Positions 8,384 to 16,858 of a stretch of 61,628 bases of DNA are shown piece by piece. The stretch covers positions 1 to 61,628 of the forward strand of contig NZ_JFHC01000053.1 of NCBI RefSeq assembly GCF_000698595.1, read 5' to 3'. Every line of letters begins with the position of its first letter. Within the stretch, counting starts at the first letter, position 1. Below the pieces are notes generated by a model. That model was not told where the DNA came from and made no database searches. It saw only the letters and a list, made by a program, of their open reading frames with translations. The DNA comes from Caballeronia glathei (GTDB taxonomy: Bacteria; Pseudomonadota; Gammaproteobacteria; Burkholderiales; Burkholderiaceae). The translations under genes and the position numbers were made by a program.

Positions 8384-10030
8384 ATGAACAACATACGCGT
8401 CGGGCTTCTCGTCGACGACATGGCGGCTCCTGCCTGGGTCACGCACATGCTCGGCCAGATCGCCGCGGAACAGGGCATGGAAATCGCGCTGATCGTGAAA
8501 TACGCATACCGGGCGCAGCCGGCGGGCAAGGCCGCTGCCCCGCGCGATCCGTGGCTGCTGTCGCTCTGGATGGAGGTGGACAGGCGGCTCGTCAGCGTGC
8601 CCGACGACGCGTTCAGCAGCGAGCCGCTTTCGCTGGCGTTGCCCGCCGTTCCCCGGCTCGACGTGGAGGTGGAGAGCAAGCCGTGCGGCGATCATTTCGA
8701 CGCACGCGATCTCGCGCAGATCGCCGGGCACCGCATCAACGTGTTCCTGCGGCTCGGCCCGCTGCGCCCCTGCGGCGAGATATTCGATACGGCGTCGTGC
8801 GGCATCTGGTCGTTCAGGCACGGCGACGAGCCCCTCGAGCGAGGCGGCCCGGTCGGCGCCTGGGACATCCTGCTTGATCGCCCGGCGACGGCGTCCGCGC
8901 TGGAGTTCCAGACCCGCGCGGGCGAGCGCGGACACACGCTGCAGCGCTCGTGGTCGATGACCTACCCGGTCTCGATCCGCCGCAACCGCAGCCGCTGCTA
9001 CTGGAAGACGCTCTCGTTCGTGCCGCGCAAGCTGCGCGAGCTCGGCCGCATCGGCGAGGAGAACTTCAAGCTGAAGTACGCGGCCACCGGCACGGCGCCC
9101 GCGTTCTACTCGGGCGCGCCCGTCGCACGGCCTTCGACGTTCGATTCCGGCAAGCTGATCGCGCGGCTCGTCGCGCGCACCGTCGCGAAGAAGGCGGCGG
9201 CGCTGCGCTCCCTCGACCAGTGGATGCTGCTGTACCACTTCGGCGGCGAGAACGAGCTTCCCGAGCGCGTCTTCGAGTTCAGGCAGCTCGTGCCGCCGAA
9301 GGACCGTTTCTGGGCGGACCCGTTCGTCGTCGAAAGGAACGGCGAGTACGTGGTGTTCATCGAGGAACTGGAGTACGCGAACAACCGCGGCCACCTGTCG
9401 GTCATCCGCTTCGACGCGAACGACGAGCCCGTCCTGCCGCCCGTCAGGATCCTCGCGCGGCCCTATCACCTCTCCTACCCGTTCATGTTCGAGGAGGACG
9501 GCGAGCTCTACATGATTCCGGAGACGAACGAGAGCCACGCCATCGAGCTGTACCGCTGCACGCGCTTTCCGGACAAGTGGGAACACGTCATGAACCTGAT
9601 GGACGGCGTGATGGCCGTCGACACGACGATCTGGCGTCACGACGGCAAGTACTGGCTGTTCGCCTGCATGCGGGAAAACGAGCACGCGTCGCTGTCGGAC
9701 GAGCTTTTCCTCTTCTGGTCGGATTCGCTGCTGACGACCGACTGGCATCCTCATCCGTGCAACCCGATCGTCTCCGATATCCGGTGTGCGCGTCCGGCCG
9801 GCAACATCTTCCAGCACCACGGCAAGTGGTACCGGCCGGCGCAGGACTGCAGCGGACGGTACGGGCGCGCGATGTCGTTCCAGCGCATCGACGCGATCGA
9901 CGAGACGACCTACCGCGAAACGCCCGTGAGCCGCATCGAACCCGAGTGGGACGAAAGCATCGTCGGCGTTCACACCTTCAACCGGGCCGGGCGCCTCACC
10001 TTCATCGACGGCATCAAGAAGCGCGGCTGA
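8384..10030 (+). CDS. Predicted glycan-related protein with GINT1-like beta-propeller domain
   Basis: The 548-residue product appears to have two parts. Residues 1 to about 270 start NNIRVGLLVDDMAAPAWV, resemble the N-terminus of formyltransferase-like proteins, and contain conserved segments (HRINVFLRLGPLRPCGEIFD; GIWSFRHGD). The second half has recurring blade-like motifs: RFWADPFVVERNGEYVVFIE, SYPFMFEEDGELYMIPET, DTTIWRHDGKYWLFA and RPAGNIFQHHGKWYRPAQD. These match what I know as the N-terminal domain of glucosamine inositolphosphorylceramide transferase 1, a GH43-like five-bladed propeller. A role in surface-glycan modification is likely from context, but the reaction is unknown. GGAG lies 9 nt before the ATG, and glmS ends 41 bp upstream. 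Confidence 0.65.
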   Translation: MNNIRVGLLVDDMAAPAWVTHMLGQIAAEQGMEIALIVKYAYRAQPAGKAAAPRDPWLLSLWMEVDRRLVSVPDDAFSSEPLSLALPAVPRLDVEVESKPCGDHFDARDLAQIAGHRINVFLRLGPLRPCGEIFDTASCGIWSFRHGDEPLERGGPVGAWDILLDRPATASALEFQTRAGERGHTLQRSWSMTYPVSIRRNRSRCYWKTLSFVPRKLRELGRIGEENFKLKYAATGTAPAFYSGAPVARPSTFDSGKLIARLVARTVAKKAAALRSLDQWMLLYHFGGENELPERVFEFRQLVPPKDRFWADPFVVERNGEYVVFIEELEYANNRGHLSVIRFDANDEPVLPPVRILARPYHLSYPFMFEEDGELYMIPETNESHAIELYRCTRFPDKWEHVMNLMDGVMAVDTTIWRHDGKYWLFACMRENEHASLSDELFLFWSDSLLTTDWHPHPCNPIVSDIRCARPAGNIFQHHGKWYRPAQDCSGRYGRAMSFQRIDAIDETTYRETPVSRIEPEWDESIVGVHTFNRAGRLTFIDGIKKRG

Positions 10031-10039
10031 AAGCCGCCC

Positions 10040-10073
10040 GCCGTGCCGCTGCCTCGCACCTGCGGGGCACGGC
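10040..10073 (+). terminator. Hairpin downstream of the beta-propeller gene
   Basis: Eight-base arms GCCGTGCC and GGCACGGC flank an 18-nt loop, starting 10 nt after the stop codon. No T-tract is present. Confidence 0.35.
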
Positions 10074-10207
10074 GCGGCGCATGTCGTGGGACCGGTTCTT
10101 GCGTGTGCCCTGTCCATCGCCTGCGGCCCCGCGGACGCGGGCGGGCACTCACGCGGGTCGCATCCGGCTCGCGGGCACAAACGCCTCGCACGATTCGCCT
10201 GCGTGAC

Positions 10208-10213
10208 TACAAT
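10208..10213 (+). promoter_or_regulatory. Possible -10 element of the ferritin-like gene
   Basis: TACAAT (5 of 6 matches to TATAAT) lies about 90 nt before the start of the ferritin-like gene. The best -35 at proper spacing is poor, so this is a weak assignment. Confidence 0.3.
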
Positions 10214-10304
10214 TAGCTGGTGCGTCGCAAGACGGGGGACGACGATGGACGCGAGCGGCGGACGTTCCGAGCCCATCCGCTCTGCACAGGCGAAGGAGGC
10301 GGAA

Positions 10305-10778
10305 ATGTCAGAGATCGACAAGGAAAAGGTCGTTGCCGTGCTGAACCAGATTCTCGAATCGGAGCTGGCCGGCGTCGTCCGTTACACGCACTATTCGTTT
10401 CTGGTGTTCGGCTTCGGCCGGATTCCGATCGTGTCGTGGCTGCGCGAGCAGGCCGACGAATCGCTGCTGCACGCGCAGCAGGTGGGCGAGTGGATCACGA
10501 CGCTCGGCGCCTATCCGTCGCTTGCGATCGGCCCGCTGCTCGACTCCCATACCTTCGACATCGCCTCGATCCTGCGCGAATCGCTGCAGGCGGAGAAGGT
10601 CGCGCTCGATCTCTACCGCGATCTGCTGACGCTCGTGGAAGACCGCTCGGTCGCGCTGGAGGAATTTGCCCGCCAGATGATCCACGTCGAGGAAATGCAC
10701 GCCGGCGAAGTCGACAAGATGTTGCGCCGCCCCGGCGAAGTGGCGACGTCGCCGGAGCGCCGCTCGGGCCAGACCTAG
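10305..10778 (+). CDS. Ferritin-like / bacterioferritin-type protein
   Basis: The 157-residue all-helical protein has ferritin-like di-iron signatures: a Glu in the first helix (LNQILESELAGVVRYTHY), an E-x2-H pair in helix 2 (ADESLLHAQQVGEW), and Glu/His pairs in helices 3 and 4 (RESLQAEKVALDLY; QMIHVEEMHAGEVDKML). Length is close to bacterioferritins. It likely binds iron or acts as a Dps/Bfr-like oxidase in the cytoplasm; cage formation cannot be judged. A very strong ribosome-binding site (GAAGGAGG, 10292-10299) fixes the ATG at 10305. It appears monocistronic and convergent with the GntR regulator downstream. Confidence 0.85.
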   Translation: MSEIDKEKVVAVLNQILESELAGVVRYTHYSFLVFGFGRIPIVSWLREQADESLLHAQQVGEWITTLGAYPSLAIGPLLDSHTFDIASILRESLQAEKVALDLYRDLLTLVEDRSVALEEFARQMIHVEEMHAGEVDKMLRRPGEVATSPERRSGQT

Positions 10779-10836
10779 GGCGCGGCTCGCGCGCAAAAGC
10801 GTCAACTGCACGTCAACCGCACGTCAGCAGCGCGCG

Positions 10837-11544
10837 TCAGGTGCGAATCAGCGTGCGGTACAGGTCGTTCGCGCGGCTCAGGTGCGCGCGCATCGCTTCG
10901 GCCGCGGCGTCGCCGTTGCGCTCGCCGATCGCATCGACGATGCGCTGATGCTCCGCGAGCGTCAGCTCCTCCGCGCCGGGCGCACGCACGAGCGGCCGGT
11001 AGTACTCGCCCGCCCAGCGGAACAGCGACTCGACGATCGACGGAAAAATCGGATTGCCGCTGATCTGCGCAATCTCCCGATGAAACGCCATGTCGCGCTC
11101 GATGAACTCCTCCAGATTGATCATCGACGCGCGCTGCTGCGCCACCTTCAGCTGAAGCCTGGCGACGTCTTCCTCGGTAGCGCGCTCAGCGGCCATGCGC
11201 GCCATGCCGGTTTCGAGAAACATCCGCGCCGACTTCAGATGCTCCAGCATGTCCGGCTGCGTGCGCAGCAGATGCATCGCGCCGCCGGCGATCTGCGCGA
11301 TCAGGCGCTCGGCGGTCGGCACGACGACGCGCGCGCGCTCGCCGTGCACGATCTCGACGATGCCCGAGCGCTCGAGCGTCTGCAGCGCCTCGCGGATCGC
11401 AGGCCGCCCGACGCCGTAGATTTCCATCAGCCCGCGCTCGGACGGAAGCTGCGCGCCGGGCGCGATTTCGCCGGTGCGGATGCGCTCCATCAGCCGGTCG
11501 AGGACTTCCTGATACAGCTTGCGACGCTGAACGATTTCAGCCAT
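10837..11544 (-). CDS. GntR-family (FadR/FCD) regulator of the apionate-type operon
   Basis: The 235-residue protein has a winged-HTH (residues about 8-72: LYQEVLDRLMERIRTGEI, LPSERGLMEIYGVGRPAIREAL) and an FCD effector domain with the expected His/Asp positions (DMAFHREIAQISGNPIF; LAEHQRIVDAI). It follows the acid-sugar kinase gene on the same strand after a 92-bp gap holding the candidate operator at 11568-11588. The same motif precedes the first gene of the operon, so it is probably an autoregulated repressor released by an apionate-pathway intermediate (inference). The ATG at 11544 is the first start giving a normal HTH. Confidence 0.87.
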   Translation of the reverse strand: MAEIVQRRKLYQEVLDRLMERIRTGEIAPGAQLPSERGLMEIYGVGRPAIREALQTLERSGIVEIVHGERARVVVPTAERLIAQIAGGAMHLLRTQPDMLEHLKSARMFLETGMARMAAERATEEDVARLQLKVAQQRASMINLEEFIERDMAFHREIAQISGNPIFPSIVESLFRWAGEYYRPLVRAPGAEELTLAEHQRIVDAIGERNGDAAAEAMRAHLSRANDLYRTLIRT

Positions 11545-11567
11545 TGAATCATCCGTGCAAAAGCCAA

Positions 11568-11588
11568 GTGGTGTGATGAGAGTACCAC
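11568..11588 (-). promoter_or_regulatory. Candidate operator upstream of the GntR regulator
   Basis: Plus-strand TGGTGTGATGAG-AGT-ACCA (11569-11587) is flanked by G and C, giving 5-bp inverted arms GTGGT/ACCAC. The same TGGTGTGATGAG-N3-ACCA motif recurs at 16598-16616. It lies about 25 nt upstream of the regulator start, as expected for autorepression. Confidence 0.65.
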
Positions 11589-11636
11589 GGCGCACGGCGG
11601 GCCCGAAGCGGGCCACACGCGAAACCGCGCGCCGCG

Positions 11637-13019
11637 TCAGGCGAGCAGCCGGCCCTCGCGCACCGCGCCGAAGAACGATGCGTCGCCGATCTGCCCGCCC
11701 TTCAGCACGATCTCCAGGCCGTCGCGGCGCGCGAGCGCGGACCACGCGCGGCACAGCGGCGCGCCAGGCGCCAGGCCGCCCGCAACGCTCAGCGCCGAGA
11801 TTCCGAGCGCGCCCGCGACTTCGCCCGAGCTGTCGCCCCCCGCGACCACCACGCGCGGCAGTTCCACGCGATCCAGCAGTTGCCGCATCACTTCGGCGAG
11901 CGCGCCGCCCACCCGGCGCGCGGCGTCCTGCCGGGTCAGGCCAGCGGCGCTCGCGATCGCATCGAAACCGAGCACGTCGGGGTCGTCCGGGCCCTCGGCG
12001 CTGTGCACGAGCGCGCTCCGCCCCTGCCGCAGCGCGTCATGCACTACGCCCACCACGCGCTCGATTTCGGCGCCGCCCGTGCGTTCGCCGAGCGCGCGCC
12101 GCAGATCGAGCCGCTCGACGCGAAATCCGTTCGACCGCGCCCAGCGGATCTGCTGCGCGGTGACGGGCGAGCAGCTGCCGCTCACGGCCGCGATCGCGTC
12201 GACGGGGCGCGCGACGGGAAGCCCTGGCGATTCCGGCAGCAGGCCGCAGGCGCGCCAGTGCGCGGCGAGCGCATATTGCAGCCCCGACGACGACGCGCTG
12301 AACAGGCCCTCGCCTCGCTGCTCCCAGACGAGCCGCCCCGCTGCGGCGAGCGTTTCCTCGTCGAGCACGTCGATCATCACGACGGGCGTGTCGCCGCCCG
12401 CGAGCGCGCGGCACGTCGCGGCGGCGTCGGGACCGCGCAGCCGGACCAGGTCGATCAGCTCGATGCGCCGGTCCGTCTGGCGCCGCAGATGCACGCGCAA
12501 GTCCGCTTCGTTCATCGGCGTGACGGGATGGCGCGACATCGTCGGATGGCGGTCGAGGCGAAAACCCTCGCCGTCCACCGCGGCGAACAGGTTGCCGAAC
12601 GCCTGATAGCGCTTCAGGCGCGGCGCGCCGACGATCATCGGCGACCAGCCCGCCGGCATGTGCTTCACGCCGATGTCGATTGCGCGGCCGATCGAGCCGG
12701 TCTCCGGCGACGAATCGAACGTCGAGCAGACCTTGTATTGCAGGACCGGCGCGCCGAGCGCGGCGAGGCTCGCGAACGCCTGCGGCAGCGCGTCGTCCAT
12801 CCATTGCGGGCTGCGCCCCCGCGACGAGCCCGCGAGCCCCACGCAGCGCACGCCGGGAAAGCGCGCGAGCAACTCGGGCGTCGGCGTTTCCAGGCACAGC
12901 AGCGTGGGCACGCCGGCGGCGGTCATCGCCTCCATGGCGTCGGTCGAGCCGGTGAAATCGTCGCCGTAGTAGGCGAGCAGCAGGCCGGCGGGCCAGTTCT
13001 GCGATGCCGGCGCGTTCAT
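11637..13019 (-). CDS. oiaK: Four-carbon acid sugar kinase family protein, likely 3-oxo-isoapionate kinase
   Basis: The 460-residue cytoplasmic kinase belongs to the DUF1537 (four-carbon acid sugar kinase) family. The N-terminal domain has LAYYGDDFTGSTDAMEAM and CSTFDSSPETGSIGRAID; the C-terminal nucleotide-binding domain has AVSGSCSPVTAQQI, VVVAGGDSSGEVAGAL and LKGGQIGDASFF. In the D-apionate pathway as I know it, OiaK phosphorylates 3-oxo-isoapionate at O4. The specific call rests on the neighbours: an ApnO-like oxidoisomerase and a RuBisCO-like protein directly upstream. Its ATG overlaps the stop of the RuBisCO-like gene (ATGA), so translation is coupled. Family is certain, substrate inferred. 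Confidence 0.8.
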   Translation of the reverse strand: MNAPASQNWPAGLLLAYYGDDFTGSTDAMEAMTAAGVPTLLCLETPTPELLARFPGVRCVGLAGSSRGRSPQWMDDALPQAFASLAALGAPVLQYKVCSTFDSSPETGSIGRAIDIGVKHMPAGWSPMIVGAPRLKRYQAFGNLFAAVDGEGFRLDRHPTMSRHPVTPMNEADLRVHLRRQTDRRIELIDLVRLRGPDAAATCRALAGGDTPVVMIDVLDEETLAAAGRLVWEQRGEGLFSASSSGLQYALAAHWRACGLLPESPGLPVARPVDAIAAVSGSCSPVTAQQIRWARSNGFRVERLDLRRALGERTGGAEIERVVGVVHDALRQGRSALVHSAEGPDDPDVLGFDAIASAAGLTRQDAARRVGGALAEVMRQLLDRVELPRVVVAGGDSSGEVAGALGISALSVAGGLAPGAPLCRAWSALARRDGLEIVLKGGQIGDASFFGAVREGRLLA

Positions 13020-14260
13020 CGCCAGAACCCCAGCGCGGCGCGCAGCGCCGGATTGCGCTCGGCGTGGCGTTCGAGCGGCACGCCTTCGATCGCCGCCACC
13101 CACGCCTCGCGCAACGCCTCCACACCCGTCGCGACGCCGCCCGGATGGCCGAAGATGCCGCCGCCCGCCGTGTGGATCAGGTCCGCGCAGCCGATGGCCG
13201 CGTACGTGTCGGCCGCCTGCAGCCCCGTCTGGCCGGAACTGAAGACCGGCATCGCGGGCATCGGCGCCTCGGGCATCACCGGCGCGAGCACGGCGCGCGC
13301 GGCGTCGATCACGCTGTCGTCCGGTTCGCTGAACTTGTTGCGCAGGCCGTTCACGTGCAGGTGATCCGCGCCCGCGAGGCGCCAGATCATCTGCCACGGC
13401 GCGTAGTCCCAGCCGAGCTGCGGGCTGCGCGACAGATACCCCCAGCCCGCGCGATGCGCGTGGATCGGCAACTGGCTGTGGCGCCGCAGCTCATGCATGC
13501 CGACGAGCCCGATCGAATTGAGCACCGCCATCACGCACGTGCCGCCCTCGGCAAGCACGAGATCGTGGCGGCGCTTCATCTGGTCGAGGTCGCCCGTCAG
13601 GTTGAACGCGACCATCGCCTTCTTGCCCGTGCGATCCGCGTGTTCGTTCACGACGCGCATCACCGCGCGCACGCGCTCGTCGAACGGGCAGTGCGGGCCG
13701 TCGCCCTGCAGCTCGTCGTCCTTGATGAAGTCGATGCCGCCCGCCACCAGTTCGCGCACCTGCTGCGCCGTTTCGTCAGGCGACAGGCCGACGCTCGGCT
13801 TGATGATCGTGCCGATCAGCGGGCCGCGTGCAACGCCCGCGAGCCGCCGCGTGCCCTCGATGCCGAACGCGGGCCCCGGGTAGGCCCGGGCGAACGACGG
13901 CGGCAGCCTGAGCCCGGTAAGCCGCAGGCCCGACACCTGGCGCAGTTCGAACAGGTTGCCCGCGATCGTCGACATGAGGTTCGGCAGCGACGGCCCCAGG
14001 TTCCCGATCGGCCACGACAGCTCCAGCGCGCACTGCGTGTAGACCTTCGATTCGATGCCGCCCGGCAGGCTCGGGTGAGCGGCGCGGCCGAGTATGTCGA
14101 GCCGCTCGACGCGCGCGCCCGAGCGCGCCTTCAACTCCGGCGTTTCGGTGGGCAGCGCGACGAAGGTGCCGCTCGACTGCTCGCCCGCGATGACATCGGC
14201 GGCAAGCAGCGGATCGACGCCGGTTTCGAGCCAGTAAGTGGCGTGGATGCGTTCGGTCAC
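13016..14260 (-). CDS. RuBisCO-like protein, likely acting on 3-oxo-isoapionate-4-phosphate
   Basis: The 414-residue protein is a RuBisCO large-chain homologue. Catalytic landmarks are present: first lysine in TIIKPSVGLSP, the metal/carbamate motif GGIDFIKDDE (Lys with following Asp and Glu), HAHRAGWGY, HVNGLRNKF at loop 6, SSGQTGLQ, and the phosphate-binding TAGGGIFGHPGG. It lies between kinase and oxidoisomerase genes of the D-apionate type. RuBisCO-like members of that pathway act on 3-oxo-isoapionate-4-phosphate as a decarboxylase (OiaX) or a transcarboxylase/hydrolase (OiaT); I cannot separate these by eye. The start is GTG with GAGGAA 5-7 nt upstream. It overlaps the kinase start by 4 bp. 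It is unlikely to fix CO2, as no small-subunit or phosphoribulokinase gene is nearby. Confidence 0.87.
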   Translation of the reverse strand: MTERIHATYWLETGVDPLLAADVIAGEQSSGTFVALPTETPELKARSGARVERLDILGRAAHPSLPGGIESKVYTQCALELSWPIGNLGPSLPNLMSTIAGNLFELRQVSGLRLTGLRLPPSFARAYPGPAFGIEGTRRLAGVARGPLIGTIIKPSVGLSPDETAQQVRELVAGGIDFIKDDELQGDGPHCPFDERVRAVMRVVNEHADRTGKKAMVAFNLTGDLDQMKRRHDLVLAEGGTCVMAVLNSIGLVGMHELRRHSQLPIHAHRAGWGYLSRSPQLGWDYAPWQMIWRLAGADHLHVNGLRNKFSEPDDSVIDAARAVLAPVMPEAPMPAMPVFSSGQTGLQAADTYAAIGCADLIHTAGGGIFGHPGGVATGVEALREAWVAAIEGVPLERHAERNPALRAALGFWR

Positions 14261-14313
14261 GGTTTTCCTCGTTCCTCGGTTTGATGGCGAATCGATGGCG
14301 AACGGCGCGGACT

Positions 14314-15144
14314 TCAGGTGATGCGCCGGATGCTTTCCGCGATCTCCTCGCGATCGAAGACGTTCTTCCAGTCGTCGCGCATGAGGCGCGGCTTGCCGAA
14401 TTCGATCGCCTTGTTGCACGCATCGGAGAACGCGCCCGGGATTTCGTTGAAGATCACCGCGCCCAGAATGTTCATGTGGCCGAGCAGGAAATCGCGCGCG
14501 GCTTCCTTCGGCACGCCGCGCTTCACCGTCTCGTCCATCGCCTCGCGCATCACGTAGAGCAGCGTCGCGCAGATCGTCTCGGAGAGGCCGGGTTCGAGCA
14601 GCGCCATCTGGTCGACGGTCAGCCGGTACGAGCGCAGGATCGGCGCGTAGATCACCTTCGCCACCGCCTCGCCAAGATCGAACGCCTCTTCCGGGCCCTG
14701 CATCAGCGCGCTCGTGATCGACTGCTTCGCGTATGCGCCGCCGAAGAAGTCGCGGCGGGCCTTCGTATCCTCCTCGTCGTTGAAGATGAGCGGATGGCAC
14801 GGGTGCGCGACGAAGTACGTCAGGTCGGCGCGGTCCGGCAGGTGGCCCGCGAAGGGCGCGGCGGCGTCGAGCGTCATCACCATCGTGCCGGCCTTGAGCT
14901 TCGGCGCGATCTCGTGGCTCAGCTTGCCGATCAGCGTGTCGGGCACGGCGAGGATCACGACGTCGGCGCCGTCGAGCGCGGTGTCGGCGGACACGCAATC
15001 GACGCCCAGTTCGTCCTTCAGGCGCTTGCGTCCGCCCTCGCCCGGCTCCACGTGAGCCACGCGATAGTCCGACTTCAGCAGGTTGCTCGTCAGGCGATAA
15101 CCCATCTTTCCGCCTGCGCCAAAGAGTGCGATCTTTTCCTTCAT
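14314..15144 (-). CDS. apnO: D-apionate oxidoisomerase-like NAD-dependent dehydrogenase
   Basis: The 276-residue enzyme has an N-terminal Rossmann fold (KIALFGAGGKMGYRLTSNLLKS) with DVVILAVPDTLIGKL, and an all-alpha C-terminal domain related to 6-phosphogluconate dehydrogenases (FVAHPCHPLIFND; LLEPGLSETICATLLYVMREAMDE). ApnO converts D-apionate to 3-oxo-isoapionate by coupled oxidation and isomerisation. I assign it from the family resemblance and from the adjacent RuBisCO-like and DUF1537 kinase genes, which make up the rest of that pathway. GGAGG lies 8 nt before the ATG. Spacing to the downstream gene is 53 bp and to the upstream MFS gene 36 bp, consistent with an operon. Confidence 0.78.
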   Translation of the reverse strand: MKEKIALFGAGGKMGYRLTSNLLKSDYRVAHVEPGEGGRKRLKDELGVDCVSADTALDGADVVILAVPDTLIGKLSHEIAPKLKAGTMVMTLDAAAPFAGHLPDRADLTYFVAHPCHPLIFNDEEDTKARRDFFGGAYAKQSITSALMQGPEEAFDLGEAVAKVIYAPILRSYRLTVDQMALLEPGLSETICATLLYVMREAMDETVKRGVPKEAARDFLLGHMNILGAVIFNEIPGAFSDACNKAIEFGKPRLMRDDWKNVFDREEIAESIRRIT

Positions 15145-15180
15145 TTCATGACCTCCGGATATACGGTTCAGTTGGAACAG

Positions 15181-16548
15181 TTACTTCGTGTGTGAATGCG
15201 CTTCGAGCCCGACGGGCACGGCGGCATCGCTCGCGGAACGCCGCGCCGTCGAGCCGATCGCGAAGGCGAGCGCGGCCGAGATCAGCATGAACACCCCGAC
15301 AATGAACATCGGCGCCTGATACGAGCCGGTCACATCCTTCACGGCGCCGGTGATGTAGGGCGCCATGAAGCCCGCCAGATTGCCGACGGTGTTGATGAGC
15401 GCGATCCCGGCGGCGGCCGCGGCGCCCGACAGGAAGCGCGCGGGCAGCGCCCAGAAGTTCGGCAGCGCGGAGAAGATCGCGCAGGCGGTGATCGTGATGA
15501 CGGCGATGCTGGCCGTCGGCGAGCGCATGTAGAGCGCGAGCGGGATGCTCGCCGCGCCGATCAGCGCCGGGATGCCGATGTGCCAGGCCCGTACGCCGCG
15601 CTTCGTCGCATTGCGGCTCCAGAGGAACAGCGCGAGCGCCGCGGGCAGATACGGAATCGCGGTGATCAGGCCCTTCTGGAACACGTTGAAGTGCGTGCCG
15701 AAGCGGGTTTCGAAACCGCCGATGATCGTCGGCAGGAAGAACGCCAGCGCGTACAGACCGTAGATCAGGCCGAAGTACATCAGCGCGAACATCCAGACGC
15801 GGCCGCTCATCATCGCGGCGCCCGCACGCAGCGTGTGCGGCGCGGCGGACTGGGTCTTCGCGCGGTCTTCCGCTTCGAGTTCGGCGGTGAGCCAGTTCTG
15901 CTCGGCGGGCGTGAGCCATTTCGCCTTCGACGGCCGGTCCGCCAGATAGAACCACGCGATCACGCCGACGACGATCGCCGGCACCGCCACGCCGAAGAAC
16001 ATGATGCGCCAGCCGGCAAGGCCGAACGCGCCGTGCGCTTCGATCAGGAGCGCAGCGACCGGCGCACCGATCACGATGGTGAGCGGCTGCGCGAGATAGA
16101 ACAGCGCGAGGATGTGGCTGCGATGGCGCGCGGGCACCCACATGCTGAGGAACAGGATCGCGCCGGGAAAGAACCCGGCTTCCGCGACGCCCAGCAGAAA
16201 GCGCAGCGCATAGAGCTGCGGAATGGTGCTCACCCACGTGAACAGCAGCGCGACGATGCCCCACGTCACCATGATCCGCGCGAGCCAGCGGCGCGCGCCG
16301 AACTTGTGCAGCGCGAGGTTGCTCGGAATCTCGAGCAGGATGTAGCCGATGAAGAACACGCCCGCGGCAAGCCCGAACTGCGCGGCGGTCAAGCCGAGGT
16401 CCTTGGTCATGCCGTTCGGTCCGGCGAACGAGATCGCCGTCCGGTCGAGGAAGTTGATGAAGAACATCAGCGCCACGAACGGCACGAGCCGCAGCGACAC
16501 TTTCCGGATGGCCGATTTTTCGACCGACTGGATTTCCGCAGTTTGCAT
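15181..16548 (-). CDS. MFS transporter, anion:cation symporter family (sugar-acid importer)
   Basis: The 455-residue protein has 12 predicted membrane helices. It shows ACS-family signatures: FINFLDRTAISFAGP in helix 1, GYILLEIPSNLALHKFGARRWLARIMVTWG around helices 2-3 and the LLGVAEAGFFPGAILFLSMW segment, with a charged central loop after PAEQNWLTAELEAEDRAK. Relatives import galactonate, glucarate, phthalate and similar acids. As the first gene of the ApnO-type operon it probably imports D-apionate or its precursor acid (inference). A strong GGAGGAGG-type ribosome-binding site precedes the ATG. The shared operator motif lies 50 nt upstream. Confidence 0.87.
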   Translation of the reverse strand: MQTAEIQSVEKSAIRKVSLRLVPFVALMFFINFLDRTAISFAGPNGMTKDLGLTAAQFGLAAGVFFIGYILLEIPSNLALHKFGARRWLARIMVTWGIVALLFTWVSTIPQLYALRFLLGVAEAGFFPGAILFLSMWVPARHRSHILALFYLAQPLTIVIGAPVAALLIEAHGAFGLAGWRIMFFGVAVPAIVVGVIAWFYLADRPSKAKWLTPAEQNWLTAELEAEDRAKTQSAAPHTLRAGAAMMSGRVWMFALMYFGLIYGLYALAFFLPTIIGGFETRFGTHFNVFQKGLITAIPYLPAALALFLWSRNATKRGVRAWHIGIPALIGAASIPLALYMRSPTASIAVITITACAIFSALPNFWALPARFLSGAAAAAGIALINTVGNLAGFMAPYITGAVKDVTGSYQAPMFIVGVFMLISAALAFAIGSTARRSASDAAVPVGLEAHSHTK

Positions 16549-16858
16549 CTCGCCTCCTCCTGCATAGGGATGGATATGGAACGATTTATAGTTTTACTGG
16601 TGTGATGAGTAGACCATGTGGAGTGATCTTTGGACACCTGGGGATTACACGGGGACGAATCAGCGGAGGAATAAAGCGGCCACCGTGCGCCGGGTCCGGC
16701 GCGGCAGACGATCAATTAGGGTATTCCTGTGGCATCCGCAGCCGGAGCGGGCGGCACAATTCGGGGCGGAAGCTGCGGCGGTGAACAGGCTGGAACTTCG
16801 GGGCTCGCCGGCCGAAAGATTCCGGGCGCTCGGAGCTCACAAGACAAGGGGCATAAAA
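16549..16858. promoter_or_regulatory. Divergent promoter region between the two MFS genes
   Basis: This 310-bp region holds the operator motif at 16598-16616. Read on the minus strand, a TATAAA-like -10 (about 16585-16590) lies just downstream of that motif, so a bound regulator would cover the -35 area of the operon promoter. No clear promoter was assigned for the plus-strand gene. Confidence 0.45.
16598..16616 (-). promoter_or_regulatory. Candidate operator upstream of the apionate-type operon
   Basis: Plus-strand TGGTGTGATGAG-TAG-ACCA, identical to the motif at 11569-11587 in the first 12 and last 4 positions with equal spacing. It lies 50 nt upstream of the first operon gene and next to an AT-rich -10-like element. 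Confidence 0.65.

Noticed and set aside
13016..14260. Genuine CO2-fixing RuBisCO
   Set aside because: Although catalytic-site lysines and the KDDE motif exist, the gene is shorter, lacks small-subunit and phosphoribulokinase neighbours, and sits in an acid-sugar operon.
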